Part shown: in pieces, positions 1 to 10,400 of the stretch
Layout of the letters: every line of letters begins with the position of its first letter
How positions within the stretch are numbered: the stretch's first letter is position 1
Assembly (NCBI GenBank): GCA_029204225.1
Contig: CM055113.1
Span: 13,032,813-13,096,812, forward strand
From: Diphasiastrum complanatum
Lineage: Eukaryota; Streptophyta; Lycopodiopsida; Lycopodiales; Lycopodiaceae
DNA: 64,000 bases
Direction: 5' to 3'
Program-made: the position numbers and the translations under genes
The notes under the pieces: model-generated
Database searches by the model: none
The model's input: only the letters and a program-made list of their open reading frames with translations
What the model was told of the DNA's origin: nothing

Positions 1-2
1 AA

Positions 3-266
3 ATGGAGAAGGGACACCTATCAAAAGATTGTCCAAAAAAGAAGCAAAAGAAATCTGGCGGGCAACCTAAATCGTTTAAGGCGCCAAATAATTATAGTAT
101 TTCTTTTCTTAATTCATCCTTTAAGAATGGCACTAGTTGTGAGAATTGTTGCTTTAATACAGCTGTTTTTGGCCCCCACAACCTCATTTGTATGAATGCA
201 ATCGTTGGACGCCAAGCTGTGACTGAACTTTTTGACAATGGTTTCACACAACTTTATAAATGTTAG
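3..266 (+). pseudogene. Ty3/gypsy gag end fragment
   Basis: The 5' end runs off the window. The frame opens with the second half of a CCHC zinc knuckle (GHLSKDCP) and a lysine-rich stretch. Near the end, the residues TELFDNGFTQ sit where the retropepsin core (usually D-S/T-G-A) would be, so this looks like a gag to protease junction whose catalytic triplet has decayed to D-N-G. An almost identical knuckle appears at 63362-63425, so the same gag family is present at both ends of the window. A stop follows at 266 and no further pol is seen on this strand. Confidence 0.6.
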
Positions 267-570
267 AATTCCCATCGTCGTTCCGGTCATTCCTAAGACA
301 CGATCAGGTGATGAACACTACGCTAACGCCCATCCATAGAGGTACTGTGACCTCTCCCCGTGCACTAGAGCTATAGCCCACCATCAAGCAAGCTCGGATC
401 TCCGATAAGCCATGGTGTCCAAGACCATCATTCCTTACCCACGACCCTCGCCTACCTACATCTTGAGGCCTAGATAATCGTCTTGACCTGGCCACCGGTG
501 GAAGAGCTCTTCATTCTCCAGGAAAGAATGAATGACAAGCTCATGGAGATCCACCTCTATATACATAATC
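267..570. other. No gene seen between gag remnant and chromovirus LTR
   Basis: I see no coding, RNA or repeat signal here. The last bases before the LTR (ATAATC) do not match the bases that follow the other LTR at 4316, so no target-site duplication is visible. Confidence 0.5.
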
Positions 571-1026
571 TGTCACAAGCCAGTCTCTCCAAGCTCGTGA
601 ATCCTAGAAGCCGGAGTGCAGAATGAACGTCCCAACCATAGGCACCCCCTCTTTGAGTCCTTCTACTTGCTATTCCCGTCAGCTGGCACATGGCATCCAC
701 TTGTGGGTGATCAGTCCATATGGCATGCATGGCCCCTGTGACCTGTTTTGAATACTGAGTGACTCATAGGGTACCACCCCCGTGCCCCGCCAAAGACCTG
801 TGACCCTCTTGGTCACCCCAACTACTTGCCAGCTAGCATCTCGTCATTGACGGCTAGGGTCCCGACGGTAAAGACACACCGCATCTCTGACAACTTGTCA
901 GGCGGCCACACCGGGTCACTGCTCGTGATGCACCGGTCCCAACTTGGGACAGATGTCCTCCTCAGTCACCGACCCTTGCCAATACTTGGCCTCAGGCCCC
1001 TTTGGTGACCGGCCGTGCCAAGGTCA
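571..1026 (-). repeat. 3' LTR of minus-strand chromovirus
   Basis: It begins TGTCACAAGCC and ends CCAAGGTCA on the plus strand and is repeated at 3904-4315. The inner end could extend to about 1031, because TGATAG follows in both copies. A purine-rich tract on the minus strand (1031-1045, GAGGAGGGAAGG) lies just inside it, as expected for a polypurine tract next to a 3' LTR. Confidence 0.8.
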
Positions 1027-1030
1027 TGAT

Positions 1031-1045
1031 AGGTCCTTCCCTCCT
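1031..1045 (-). other. Polypurine tract
   Basis: The minus strand reads GAGGAGGGAAGG directly upstream of the 3' LTR. This is where plus-strand DNA synthesis would be primed in an LTR retrotransposon. Confidence 0.6.
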
Positions 1046-1053
1046 CTAGCAAG

Positions 1054-2385
1054 TCATCGGTCCTCGATAACAAACTCTCGGTAAGACTTCTGCAACGCCT
1101 GTCGCGTCTCCCAGGTAGCATCTGACAACGGATGCCCTTTCCAAGTTACTAGGTACTCTTGAAGGAGACAATTCCGCAATCGCCGCTCCCTTCGATCTAG
1201 GATTCTATCTGGCCAATAACCTGTGGTGTCTTTCTCCTCAAGAGACACTAGACCTTCCACCAGGCTATCGCCATCGTGCAAACATCTCTTCAGTTTGCTA
1301 ACATGGAATACTGGATGCATCTTGCATCCTACAGGTAGCTGTAGCTTGTAAGCTACTTGGCTCACCTTCTTAATAATCAACCATGGTCCACAATACCTAG
1401 GAGATAACTTGGCGCACTTTCCTGTGCGTAGCACCTTCGACTTCGAAGGGACTAGTAAATATACCCAATCTCCATTCTCAAATTCCCGATAGGTACGGTT
1501 CTCATGAGCATAACTCTCTGCCCTAGCTACAGCTTTGGACAAGTTATCTCGTGCCAACTCTAGCTTCTACTGCATCTAAGCCAAAAACTCTACAGCACTA
1601 GGTACCCTATGTGGAATCCCTATGATTGCAAGACTCAGTGGCCTGAAACCATAATTGAGCTCAAATGGACTCAATCCAGTGGACGCATGTCTCTTATCAT
1701 TGTACGCGAACTCCAATAGCGGTAAATGCTTTACCCAGTCTGTTTGCATACTACTCACATATGCCCTAAGTATATCTTCCAAGATCTGATTCACTCGCTC
1801 TATCTGACCATCCGTCTGAGGATGCTCAGAGCTACTCATCCGCAACTGTGTTCCCAGCTTGGCGAACACCTCAATCCAGAAATTTCCCATAAACTTGGGA
1901 TCCCTGTCAGAAACTATGGACTTCGGAAAACCATGTAACCTGACAATATTCTGAATAAACAACTCAGCCACTTGCAGAGCTGTGACCTTCTTGGTCGTTG
2001 CGATTAAATGAGCCATCTTGGAAAACCTATCTACCACTACCATAACGGAATTGAATCCATTCTGGGTCTTGGGTAGCCCAACAATAAAATCCATAGAGAT
2101 GCTTTCCCACCTTCCTGTAGGTATCTCAAGTGGATGTAGCAAGCCCGGAGGATTTACTCTCTCGGCCTTGTTCACCTGACAAGCCGTGCAACGCTGGACG
2201 TACTCTCTTACATCCCGCTGCAATCGTGGCCAGAAATAATGCCTTCTCAAAAGCTCACTGGTCTTGTCAATACTAGGGCGCCCTGCGCAGGGACTATCAT
2301 GGCATTCATGAAGTATCTTACGACGAAGATCCTTCACGTCTGGCACAAAAACTTTTCCATTTCTCAATAACATACCATCCTTCAC
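1054..2385 (-). pseudogene. Chromovirus integrase with C-terminal chromodomain
   Basis: Reading leftward from 2385, the protein has an H-H-C-C zinc finger (HECHDSP... CTACQ). The catalytic core follows, with D in SMDFIVGLP, D in SDRDPKF and E in GQIERVNQ. The C-terminal part (1054-1557) contains the GPWLIIKK/HPVFHVSKLK region and then a chromodomain (PDRILDRRERRLRN, EYLVTWKGHP, ATWE). Two in-frame TAG stops at about 1562-1575 separate the core from the chromodomain part. Chromodomains of this type are known to steer integration to marked chromatin. The stops make this a pseudogene. Confidence 0.88.
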
Positions 2386-3512
2386 GGTGTATGTTCAAAA
2401 TGTACTAGTGTGTGCCTCTACGGAAGCGACAGCCTCAACTGACTCTTCCGTTTGGTTGACTACCTTGCTCGCATTAGGCCACACACGCTGACAATGCGGG
2501 TCCTTTTCTTGAGCGACCACATTTTCCTTCCCTCCTTGGAAGCGAATTTTGAAATGAAATTCCTGCATCAGCTCGGCCCACCGAGCTTGGCGGCCTTAGA
2601 AATCTGGCTGAGCAGAATACTTTAAAGTATAATGATTTGTGTACACATAAAACTCGGCGCCGTATAAATAATGTCTCCACACCTTGAGCGCATGTACTCA
2701 CATACATCTCTTGCTCCTGTGTGGGTATACCATCTTGGCTCAACACTGCACCTACGACAATGCCACTTGCATCCGTCTCTAGGTCAAACGGTTTCTGGGT
2801 ATCAACAAACTTGAGAACTGGAGCCGTGGCCAGCGCCTCCATCAAGTTCTCAAACCTGTGCTGAGCTTCAGCAACCCACCGATCTACAGTGCTGTTTTTC
2901 CGTAACTGGTCCATCAAAGGAGCAACTACCTTGGAATAGTTCCTAACGAACTGCCCGTAGAACCTGCAAAAACTTAAGAAAGATTGTAATTGGCGTATAT
3001 CGGCAGGCCTCGGCCACTTCTTAACCACAGCCACCTTGGCTGGGTCAACCGAAATACCCTCAACTGTCACTACATGACCCAAATACTCGACACGAGTCCT
3101 ACACAACTCTGTCTTCTGAGCATTGGCATACAAGACAGAAGTTTGTAACTTGCCCAATACGGTCTTGAGATGAACCCCATGCTCCTCGACCGCTTTACTA
3201 AAAACCAATATATCGTCAATAAAATTGACGACAAACTTGCCCATATAGTCTCGCAAGACATCGTTCATGAGCATCATGAACGTGGCTGGGGCATTAGTTA
3301 ACCCAAATGGCATAACCAAAAATTCATAATGACCGAAACGGGTTCAGAAGGCTGTCTTCTGGATGTCTTCATCTCAAATCCGTATTTGATGGTATCCACT
3401 TTTGAGATCTATCCTAATGGTTGCACCTTGCAACGCATCCAGTAGATCATCAATCCTGGGCATCAGATACCTATGTTTTATAGTGATCTTATTGTGGCTG
3501 GTAGTCCACAAG
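2386..3512 (-). pseudogene. Chromovirus reverse transcriptase and RNase H
   Basis: The frame starts abruptly near VDY of the RT fingers, then gives [44 protein letters not shown] and the catalytic FIDD (NFIDDILVFS; usually YVDD). The thumb and connection follow (LSFCRFYGQFVRNYS), then RNase H with DASGIVVGAVLSQ. After about 2740 the RNase H frame is lost. In-frame stops also lie at about 3318-3373, between GYHQIRI and the MPFGL block. The amino-terminal part of RT is missing because sequence of the opposite polarity begins at 3513. Confidence 0.85.
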
Positions 3513-3895
3513 TTCATATTTGGCCTTCGTGAAGAGTTGAGGCCTTCAATGCTTAATGAAGGGTGCAAGACCTTAGAAGAGGCAATTGCTACAACTCTCA
3601 ACTTTGAAGGTAATGTGCGCACCAAGGCTGAATCTGGAGCGCCAAGCTGGCCTCAAAAGAAGGGTTCGCGAAAGTCTGACCAAATTGGTCAGAAAGGCTT
3701 TTCACAGAAGGATCCTATCCAGATGCAGCAGACTTTGAAGCGCAAGGCGGGATCTCCTATGGCTCGTCGTGCTTAAGACAAGTCTCCCCTCAGTCCTGAG
3801 CAAAAGGAAAAGGCCAAGAAAGACGGATTATGCTTTTTCTGTCTTGGCAAGCATCTTTTTAAAGATTGTCCTCGACATACGGGCAAGAAGCTCTG
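3513..3895 (+). pseudogene. Inverted gag fragment with CCHC-like knuckle
   Basis: On the plus strand, opposite to the pol beside it, the sequence reads [25 protein letters not shown], a typical gypsy gag segment. A basic linker and one stop (3774) come next, then CFFCLGKHLFKDCP, a zinc knuckle with three rather than four residues before the histidine. It ends exactly where the primer-binding site of the element begins. Gag therefore points away from pol. The simplest reading is an inversion between the middle of RT and the PBS. Confidence 0.72.
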
Positions 3896-3901
3896 ATACC
3901 A
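3890..3901 (-). other. Primer-binding site, tRNA-iMet type
   Basis: The minus strand reads TGGTATCAGAGC two bases after the end of the 5' LTR. This is the classical plant primer-binding site complementary to the 3' end of initiator tRNA-Met. It fixes the orientation of the element and the inner LTR edge at 3904. Confidence 0.85.
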
Positions 3902-3903
3902 AT

Positions 3904-4315
3904 TGTCACAAGCCAGTCTCTCCAAGCTCGTGAATCCTAGAAGCCGGTGTGTAGAATGAACCTCCCAACCATAGGCACCCCCTCTTTGAGTCCTTCTACC
4001 TGCTATTCTCGTCAGCTGGCACATGGCATCCGCCTGTGATACTGAGTGACTCATAGGGTACCACCCTCGTGCCCCGCCAAAGACCTGTGACCCTCTTGGT
4101 CACCCCAACTACTTGCCAGCTAGCATCTCGTCATTGACAGCTAGGGTCCCGACGGTCAAGACACACCGCATCTCTAACAACTTGTCAGGCGGCCACACCG
4201 GGTCACTGCTCGTGACGCACCGGTCCCCCAACTTGGGACAGATGTCCTCCTCAGTCACCGGCCCTTGCCAATACTTGGCCTCAGGCCCCTTTGGTGACCG
4301 GTCGTGCCAAGGTCA
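3904..4315 (-). repeat. 5' LTR of minus-strand chromovirus
   Basis: This is a direct repeat of 571-1026, lacking about 45 bp that are present in the left copy (around 690-755). It starts TGTCACAAGCC next to the PBS and ends near GGTCA. Confidence 0.8.
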
Positions 4316-4757
4316 TGATAGAGTCGTAACTGGACTCTAACATAATCCAGGTGGGGTCATCTCCGTCCATAGGAGTCACGTACGACCAATAACACGTGTC
4401 AGTTGTGCACACTGACGCGGGTCCACAACAAAGGGTCACCTCGCGCCAATAGGACCTTGACACGTGGCACCCAAAAGACCTATAGCTCCATACCAACATT
4501 CCGTCCCATAAATGAGATCGTCGCCCCAGGTAACCTGTTGCGTGCCCTTAAGGGTACATAACACTATGCTACCCTCCTATGTGAAGAAGTGTGTGGAAAG
4601 AGCACATGGAGAAGAATAGGAAGGAGAGGCACAAAAGTTGAAGCTAATCACATGTGTGGCAAGTCGTAAGCTAAGAAGAGTTGCTTTGTCGTCCCTTTCA
4701 TTACTAGTTAAAAAGGCTTATCTAGATCATCAAGAAAACAATTTTTGCCCACATCAT
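4316..4757. other. Unassigned sequence between LTR and HD2 gene
   Basis: I recognise no gene. The stretch is GC-richer than the HD2 side. It contains ACACGTGTC and ACACGTGGC (E-box/G-box-like cores) near 4393 and 4458, but there is no evidence that they act. Confidence 0.35.
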
Positions 4758-4770
4758 CACTACTAGAAAA
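4758..4770 (+). other. Possible CACTA transposon terminal motif
   Basis: CACTACTAGAAAA matches the terminal motif of many plant En/Spm (CACTA) transposons. I found no inverted partner TTTTCTAGTAGTG in the window, so this may be a lone end or chance. Confidence 0.25.
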
Positions 4771-5650
4771 GGCTAACGTTTGCCTTTCGAAATTCTTAAT
4801 TTTGCTGCCCTTCAATCTGGGAAGAAATCAACATGGTTGGATTCTAGTCTCCTCTTTTTGAGGCCTTGGTATGATTTGTAATGATTCTCTTTTGGATACT
4901 CCTTGTTCCATTATTCAACAAAATTCAAGTATTTGCAATGGCTTCATCACCACTCATATCTCATGAATGCTGAAATTTGCAATTGTTGGTCTTCTAGTTA
5001 TAAGAACTTCTCTACTCATTTAACAACATGGAATCAACTGTTTCTAAAGTACAAATGAGATTGTGATTGCAATCTTAGCTTGATTAAAAAATTCCATTTT
5101 CAGAATGCTCTAGGTAACTAATATCTTCCATGCTTGAAAAAGAATTTCCATTTCTCTATAAAAATCAAAATGTACATGCTATTTCTCGAAGATTATATAT
5201 AGAGTTTTTGGTTTTATTTCTCGCGCGAGTATTTCAATTCTTCCTAGATACATACTACATTAGAAACTAATCTCAAAAACAAAATAATAACATTAGATTC
5301 TCTCATAGGCCTTACAACAATCTATAAACACATTATGGCTACATCAATTAAATGCTTCTCTCTTTCTTCATTTTTTATGTAAACATTGATTCACCCGCAA
5401 CTTAAACTACAAAAAAATGCCAACAACCAAATACTAAAACAAATCATCATAAGTTGCCTCCATCCTTAAAAACTCACCTCATGCTAAGCAAAAGAGTGCA
5501 ATCTACAAAAGGACCACAAGAGATTGAATGCTTTCTAGATAACAACTATGCGTGATGCGAGAACAACTATTATGCACAGCCTAAGCTACTTAGTAAATGC
5601 TAAATATGTAACAAATCATGATCATGTTGCATCCTAAGGAAATAGCTTAC
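4771..5650 (-). other. AT-rich sequence downstream of HD2 exon 6
   Basis: If the HD2 gene is intact, this must be intron or 3' flank. I searched the minus strand for a final exon with lysine-rich or C2H2 zinc-finger coding and found none. Small patches after AG acceptors stay open briefly, but nothing matches the HD2 family. Confidence 0.4.
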
Positions 5651-8221
5651 CTCGTCACTCTCATCATCCTCTTCTTCATCATCGCTCTCATTCTCGCCAT
5701 CGCTTTCATCCGATACAATAATTGGCTTTTTCTTATCCCCTTTCACATCTTGTGTTTTAACATTGTTCTTTTTCATTTCTTCTTTGAGTGGATTTCCTAC
5801 AACACTATCCTTGAAGCCTACTTTTTTAGGGCCCTGTGCTGCTGCTGCAACTGTGCTCATGGTTTTATTGACTTTGCTATCTTTAACAGGTTTACCTGGA
5901 ACAATAGTCAAAAGATTTAGCAGCTAGTCTATCAATTTACTAAATTGTCACACTCGCGTGAATAATTTTCCCCTTTGTGCCCAAAACTCAAGCAATTGTA
6001 ATGTTTGAGGCGTCCACTGAGGACTGGTACCACTAAGTGCCATAGAAACCAGCTATATAGACACCGTAGGAGGGTCAGTCATAACACAATACCATTTGCC
6101 TTTCGCAGTATTGCTTCTCCAGATGGTTCTTTATCTTTAACATCTTCCTCCTCTGTTCAGAAAAATAAACCTAGTTAATACATTAGCTAAAATTCCAAGA
6201 TAAATCTAAAATGCAATAGATCAATGATAGTCTTTGCAATCCAATTATGCTATCAGTGTTGCTACAGGCCTGAGCATGTTAGCCACAAGACATAATATGG
6301 TAAATTGTGATAGTTCCAACCAATGGTAACCATTTCATGTTGCAAGGAAAGCTCCAAGCAGATTAATAATTCCTATACACTGGAAAACATTGCCAAGGGA
6401 AGAGATTTACCTTCATCAGAAGAAAAAAATGTGCCAACAACAATATCTGGTCAAGAAACTACAAGTGAAATAAGCATTCACGAATTATAGTTGAAAGAGC
6501 AGGTACAAATCTTAGTACTCTCTATCAAAGGATATTCTTCTCCAGGTGATTCACTCGTGTAGCCACAGAAATATACATTATAGGATGTGCTGTTATGGGA
6601 CAGCTTAAACCCTTTGTTGAAGATAAGGTCAAGGGAAATCTGATCACACTTTCCAGGAGTTAGACTCCCAATTACAACCTCCTGTTTCTCCACATATGCT
6701 CTTATAACAACTCTTTCAGCTGATCCCTTCCCACCCTTGCGCTCCCCTAAGGCAGCCTGTCAACGAAAAATTTACATGACATATTTCAAAGAGTATATAT
6801 TATCATTGTGTTGAAGCTCTTTGAATAGTTGTGATAGTCACTCAAAAAACTACTTAAGAATCAAAACGTAATTATGAAGGAAGAAAAGCAAAGAGTTATA
6901 TAAAAACTTGGATAATGCCATCATACGACTTATGCATGACAAACTGTCAAGACTGATAAAAGATCAGATTTAACTATTCTATTTCGGGTTCAAAAATAAC
7001 TAATCTATTTCAGGTTCGATGCAACTTCAGTTAATCCAAACGTTGAGCATAGCTAAATAAATTTGATAGCATGACCAAGAAGAAGGTACTTCTACTGTAA
7101 ACCTTTCAAATCCCTGACCAGCGTACAATAGTGTCTCTACACATTCAAGCTAGCCAGAAAAACCTCGGGCAGATGTAGTCAAGTTAACATTTTAGATGAC
7201 AAGGAACTTCTAAGAGTAATGCAAATCCATAAGACAGACTTGCACCTATTGTGATAAGGGATAAACGCAACTTAATAGGAGAGAAAAGCAAAACGACAAT
7301 GCTGAGATATCCATTGTGACTTGAATGCTATACTGTATGAATGATAATAGCACCTTCGAACAAAATAGAATATACATTACAGCAAAACACTATAACATAG
7401 AAGAATAATCTGAAGTACACGTAATGTCCAAGTGAAAACTATCCAGTTGCACCTGAGAAACGTGCAAGTAGGAGTGTTCCTCCAGTTTGACATCCGAAGG
7501 CTTGCCTGGGATAACTTCTATACCTGCATGAAAAATAAACGGCTCAAGTTATGTTGGGCCCTAGATATGTTAATAAAAGCTTTGAGAGCTTGACAGTGAT
7601 TTACATCATCCACATGAAGCCGTTTTTTTCCCAAATGAAAACACGATATTTCCGCTCACTTTGCATAGAGTTTCAATTTCAACTCACTTTCATCAGAAAA
7701 CTCATTGTTTATCAATATCACATGTAGCCCTCAAAGGCTCAGAATCAAACAGTCACAAACAGATAAGCTCTGCACAAGGCCATACAGACCGGGCTTCCCA
7801 AAACCTCCAAATGAATCATCATCCTCATCCTAAAACCTCAAAATTTACTGTTATTTCAACTGATAACTCCAAAATAATTGAGATCGTTGAGAAGATAATA
7901 AAAATGTCTATCTGTAAATATTACATCAAAAGAAAGGGAGAGCAGAGTGAGGTAAACCTCAATAAAATACTGCTATTTCAACTGATAACTCCAAAATAAT
8001 TGAGATTGTTGAGAAGATAATAAAAATGTCTATCTGTAAATATTACATCAAAAGGAAGGGAGTGCAGAGTGAGGCAAACCTCAATAAAATACTGCTATTT
8101 CAACTGATAACTCCAAAATAATTGAGATTGTTGAGAAGATAATAAACATGTCTATCTGTAAACATTACATCAAAAGAAAGGGAATGCAGAGTGAGGTTTG
8201 TGTCGTACCCCAGAACTCCAT
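5651..8221 (-). CDS. HDT: HD2-type (nucleoplasmin-like) histone deacetylase, 3' end not found
   Basis: Plant-specific HD2/HDT nuclear chromatin protein, split into at least six exons on the minus strand: 8221-8209, 7523-7453, 6756-6519, 6446-6411, 6152-6093 and 5895-5651. All are bounded by GT/AG and join in frame to about 221 residues. Exon 1 encodes MEFW and completes its glycine across the first intron, giving the family N-terminus MEFWG. Exon 2 gives IEVIPGKPSDVKLEEHSYLHVSQ, and exon 3 gives EVVIGSLTPGKCDQISLDLIF followed by LSHN and VYFCGY. The conserved histidine (YLHVSQ) and aspartate (SLDLIF) of the domain are present. Exons 4-6 encode a linker and an acidic tract (SDGENESDDEEEDDESDE), as in family members. 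No stop occurs within the joined exons. The last exon(s), often with a lysine-rich tail and a C2H2 finger, were not found before the retroelement at 4315. Read through the exon 6 donor, the protein would stop 17 residues later. Exons 4 and 5 are the least certain. Confidence 0.85.
7848..8205. repeat. 122-bp tandem repeat, about three copies, in HD2 intron 1
   Basis: The unit starts CTGYTATTTCAACTGATAAC and recurs at 7848, 7970 and 8092, a period of 122 bp. Copies differ by only a few substitutions. The array fills the first half of intron 1 and ends just before the short first exon at 8209-8221. Confidence 0.9.
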
Positions 8222-8440
8222 TAGGAGAGGGATGCAGCTCAGCTTGGATCAAAGAAAGAAAAAAAGTAGAAATCAGAGAATGCTATCGTAAGAGCTGGCT
8301 GAGAAAACGGCAGAGGGGTCTGAAACCCTAGCATTATTTTGTGATCGGAAGAGGGAGGGCCCGGTGCTGCAGATTGAAGGGCAAAATGCCCGTCTTACGC
8401 CTTTTGCCATTCAAATAAAGGGCATTTAAATAATGCACCT
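8222..8440 (-). promoter_or_regulatory. Presumed HD2 5' leader and promoter
   Basis: This lies immediately upstream of the MEFWG start codon on the minus strand. It includes a purine/pyrimidine-skewed leader and an ATTTAAAT element at about 8425 that could serve as a TATA-like box. The assignment is by position only. Confidence 0.35.
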
Positions 8441-8688
8441 TTCAAATGTGAAAGTAAAAGAAATGGGCATTCCTTTAATTTTAAGGGAAACCTTTAGAAA
8501 GATATGTGTGAAGAATTGTATAGATCATGGTTTAATTAAAAAAGACTGTTTTTTACCCATAGCAATTGTGAGGAGTGATATCGGACACATGGCATCATCC
8601 GGTTGGCTAGGAAGAGATAGATTCTAGGTCATAGCAGAGATTTTAAAACGTCTTTAGTCTGCACCATAGATTCACAATTATTATGTCT

Positions 8689-8890
8689 GGTATTCGTGAT
8701 CCAACGGTGGGTTACATGTTGTAGCACTCCTCGCCACTCCAGCAACTCACCCAACGGGGTTGGCTCAACTGGTTAGCTTGGCATCCAAAGTTTCTTTGGT
8801 CCCAGGTTCGAGCCTCCCCTTGGAAACCAAGAAGCACTCCAGCAACTCGGAGTGCTACAATTGGTAGCCCACCTCCGGATCACGAATACC
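8689..8890. repeat. Foldback sequence with 42-bp imperfect arms
   Basis: The arm GGTATTCGTGAT...GTAGCACTCC (8689-8730) is the inverted complement of GGAGTGCTAC...ATCACGAATACC (8849-8890), with about 7 mismatches in 42 bases. Before the insertion at 8749-8834 the loop would have been only 18 bases. It resembles a small MITE-like or hairpin sequence. No coding is present. Confidence 0.8.
8749..8834 (+). mobile_element. 86-bp tRNA-like retroposon (SINE-like)
   Basis: The insert is bounded by the 14-bp direct repeat CACTCCAGCAACTC (8735-8748 and 8835-8848), which is a target-site duplication. It contains a tRNA-like body: GGGG start, box A-like TGGCTCAACTGGTTAG, box B-like GGTTCGAGCC and a CCCC end that can pair with the start. 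It ends with a short A-rich tail. A normal plant SINE is longer, so this may be a minimal SINE or a retroposed tRNA pseudogene. Pol III transcription is inferred from the boxes only. Confidence 0.72.
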
Positions 8891-9640
8891 TAGTCCATAG
8901 TAGGCCCAAATTAATCTCTTAGTGTGATGTTTTATTCTCGCTCTCATAGTTGATTCCTAGCAAAAATGACCATTTTGAATATGCTAGCAAAGCTCAAAAT
9001 AATATGCTATTTATGTGCGTCTTGTGCAATTTGAACATGTTATGCATATTCACATCTTTACGCTACAACCCATAGTTATTGACTGTTGTTGAAAATCTGC
9101 AAAGACATATTTTTTGTGGAATGTGATAAAGTTGCGAGCTAGAGTCCTCATGACAGCTAGAAATTTCAATTGCACTCGTTTGAGATTTTGCTTTGTATAA
9201 TCAACGGGGTAGTTTTTGTTGTTCTCCATGTTTTTGCAAAAGTTGATATGATAGTTCAAGCTTTAGGTGTGTTGTATGTACAGGTTATTGAAAATGTAAA
9301 CTTGTAGATTTGCAGCATACATGTCATTGCTAGCTTCTATAGATGCCACAAATATCATTCATAAAAATTGTAATGCTAAAGCTCACAAGTTTTGAAATAG
9401 GATTTATGAGAAATGATGACTACAAAATGTGCTTTGGGGTATAATCCCAAGACATCAATAACCAAAACACCCCAAATTTCAGCAGAGTTCGTGGAAATAT
9501 TTTTAACATTGTGATGGATCGAGGTATACATCAATTGACATCGAGCTCTCTGTCACTCTATAAATCATGAAACATGGACACCTTCAATTGAGATGCTAAT
9601 TGATTCTTGTTGAGTTTGCCAAAAACACTTTGATCATTTC
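8891..9640. other. No gene recognised
   Basis: AT-rich sequence. I see no convincing reading frame, RNA gene or repeat. Confidence 0.4.
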
Positions 9641-10400
9641 TTGTCAAAAATTGTGCTCACTACAATGGGTATTCATGAGAGAGCCTTCTCATGGAGAATT
9701 AACATGGATTTTACTAAGGTGCGTGTGACCGAACCCACCCTTGCTGCCATAGGGATAGCGTCTGGTACCCAAGCCTCACCGAACCATAAGCAAGCTAACA
9801 GGCTATTAAGCCTTATATTGACACTGCCAATGATCTATATTGGACTAATGATGGCTATCTTCTAGATGCCATTATTGATCATGTCATCCATGCTTCTGCT
9901 CAGCTCCTCCACAATTTTCTGATGGTTGGCAACTTCATGAAAGACCGTATACTTCCCAAATTCTCAAACGAGCTATCCAAAGTAATATCATACAGCAGTT
10001 TGTTGTTGGCCAACTCTTGTCCCTTCTTGGAGCCTCCTATCTTGATAACAAAATACATGGTTTTAGTATGGATTTTGTGCTCTCTATTTACGAAAAGGCA
10101 CCGGCCGAATCTTCCCAACAGGAGTCGAGTTCACGTAGTCGTCGTCGTCCACGCAGCAAGATCGTTGTTCCCGACTCACCTCCCGCGACACGTCCACGTA
10201 CTAGGCAACCAACTCCAGCTGCGCTTTCACCCCATGTTGCAATTTGCACTGAGCTACATGTACCTCAATCCACTGATGCATCCCTTGCCTATGCTTCCTC
10301 ACAAGGTCAGTTTGTGACAATTGGATCTACCATTCTAGTCACAGCTGCCCAAGCCGCCTCCTCCCCACAACTAATAGCCACGATAATGTATCGGGCTTGA
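9641..10400 (+). other. Unassigned, possibly degenerate coding, Ser/Pro/Arg-rich frame
   Basis: A plus-strand frame from 10017 runs 127 residues and contains a Ser/Arg/Pro-rich patch (QQESSSRSRRRPRSK and PPATRPRTRQPTP). Frames just upstream are open but interrupted. It ends where a reversed gypsy integrase fragment begins. The composition would suit a gag-like nucleic-acid-binding region or a host linker, but I recognise no family. Confidence 0.25.

Larger units (their letters stand above)
571..4315 (-). mobile_element. Ty3/gypsy chromovirus, minus strand, degenerate
   Basis: Two directly repeated LTRs (571-1026 and 3904-4315) bound a minus-strand internal region with a PBS, a pol region and a PPT. 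Pol reads RT, RNase H, integrase, then a chromodomain, the order and C-terminal domain that define chromoviruses. Pol carries several stops and frameshifts, and gag is present only as an inverted piece at 3513-3895. The two LTRs differ by point changes and a ~45-bp deletion in the right copy, so the element is old. No target-site duplication was found. Confidence 0.85.

Noticed and set aside
304-495. Short minus-strand frame before the chromovirus LTR
   Set aside because: No family resemblance and no coding context.
826-1008. Frame repeated at 4113-4340 as a possible small gene family
   Set aside because: Both copies are LTR sequence of one element, so the repetition reflects the LTR pair.
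5618-5920. Hydrophobic plus-strand frame that could be a membrane protein
   Set aside because: It is the antisense of HD2 exon 6; acidic codons read backward give hydrophobic residues.
9900-10118. Minus-strand frame with a KIGGSKKGQELANNK motif
   Set aside because: Looks suggestive, but nothing next to it supports a family and the plus-strand frame is equally open.
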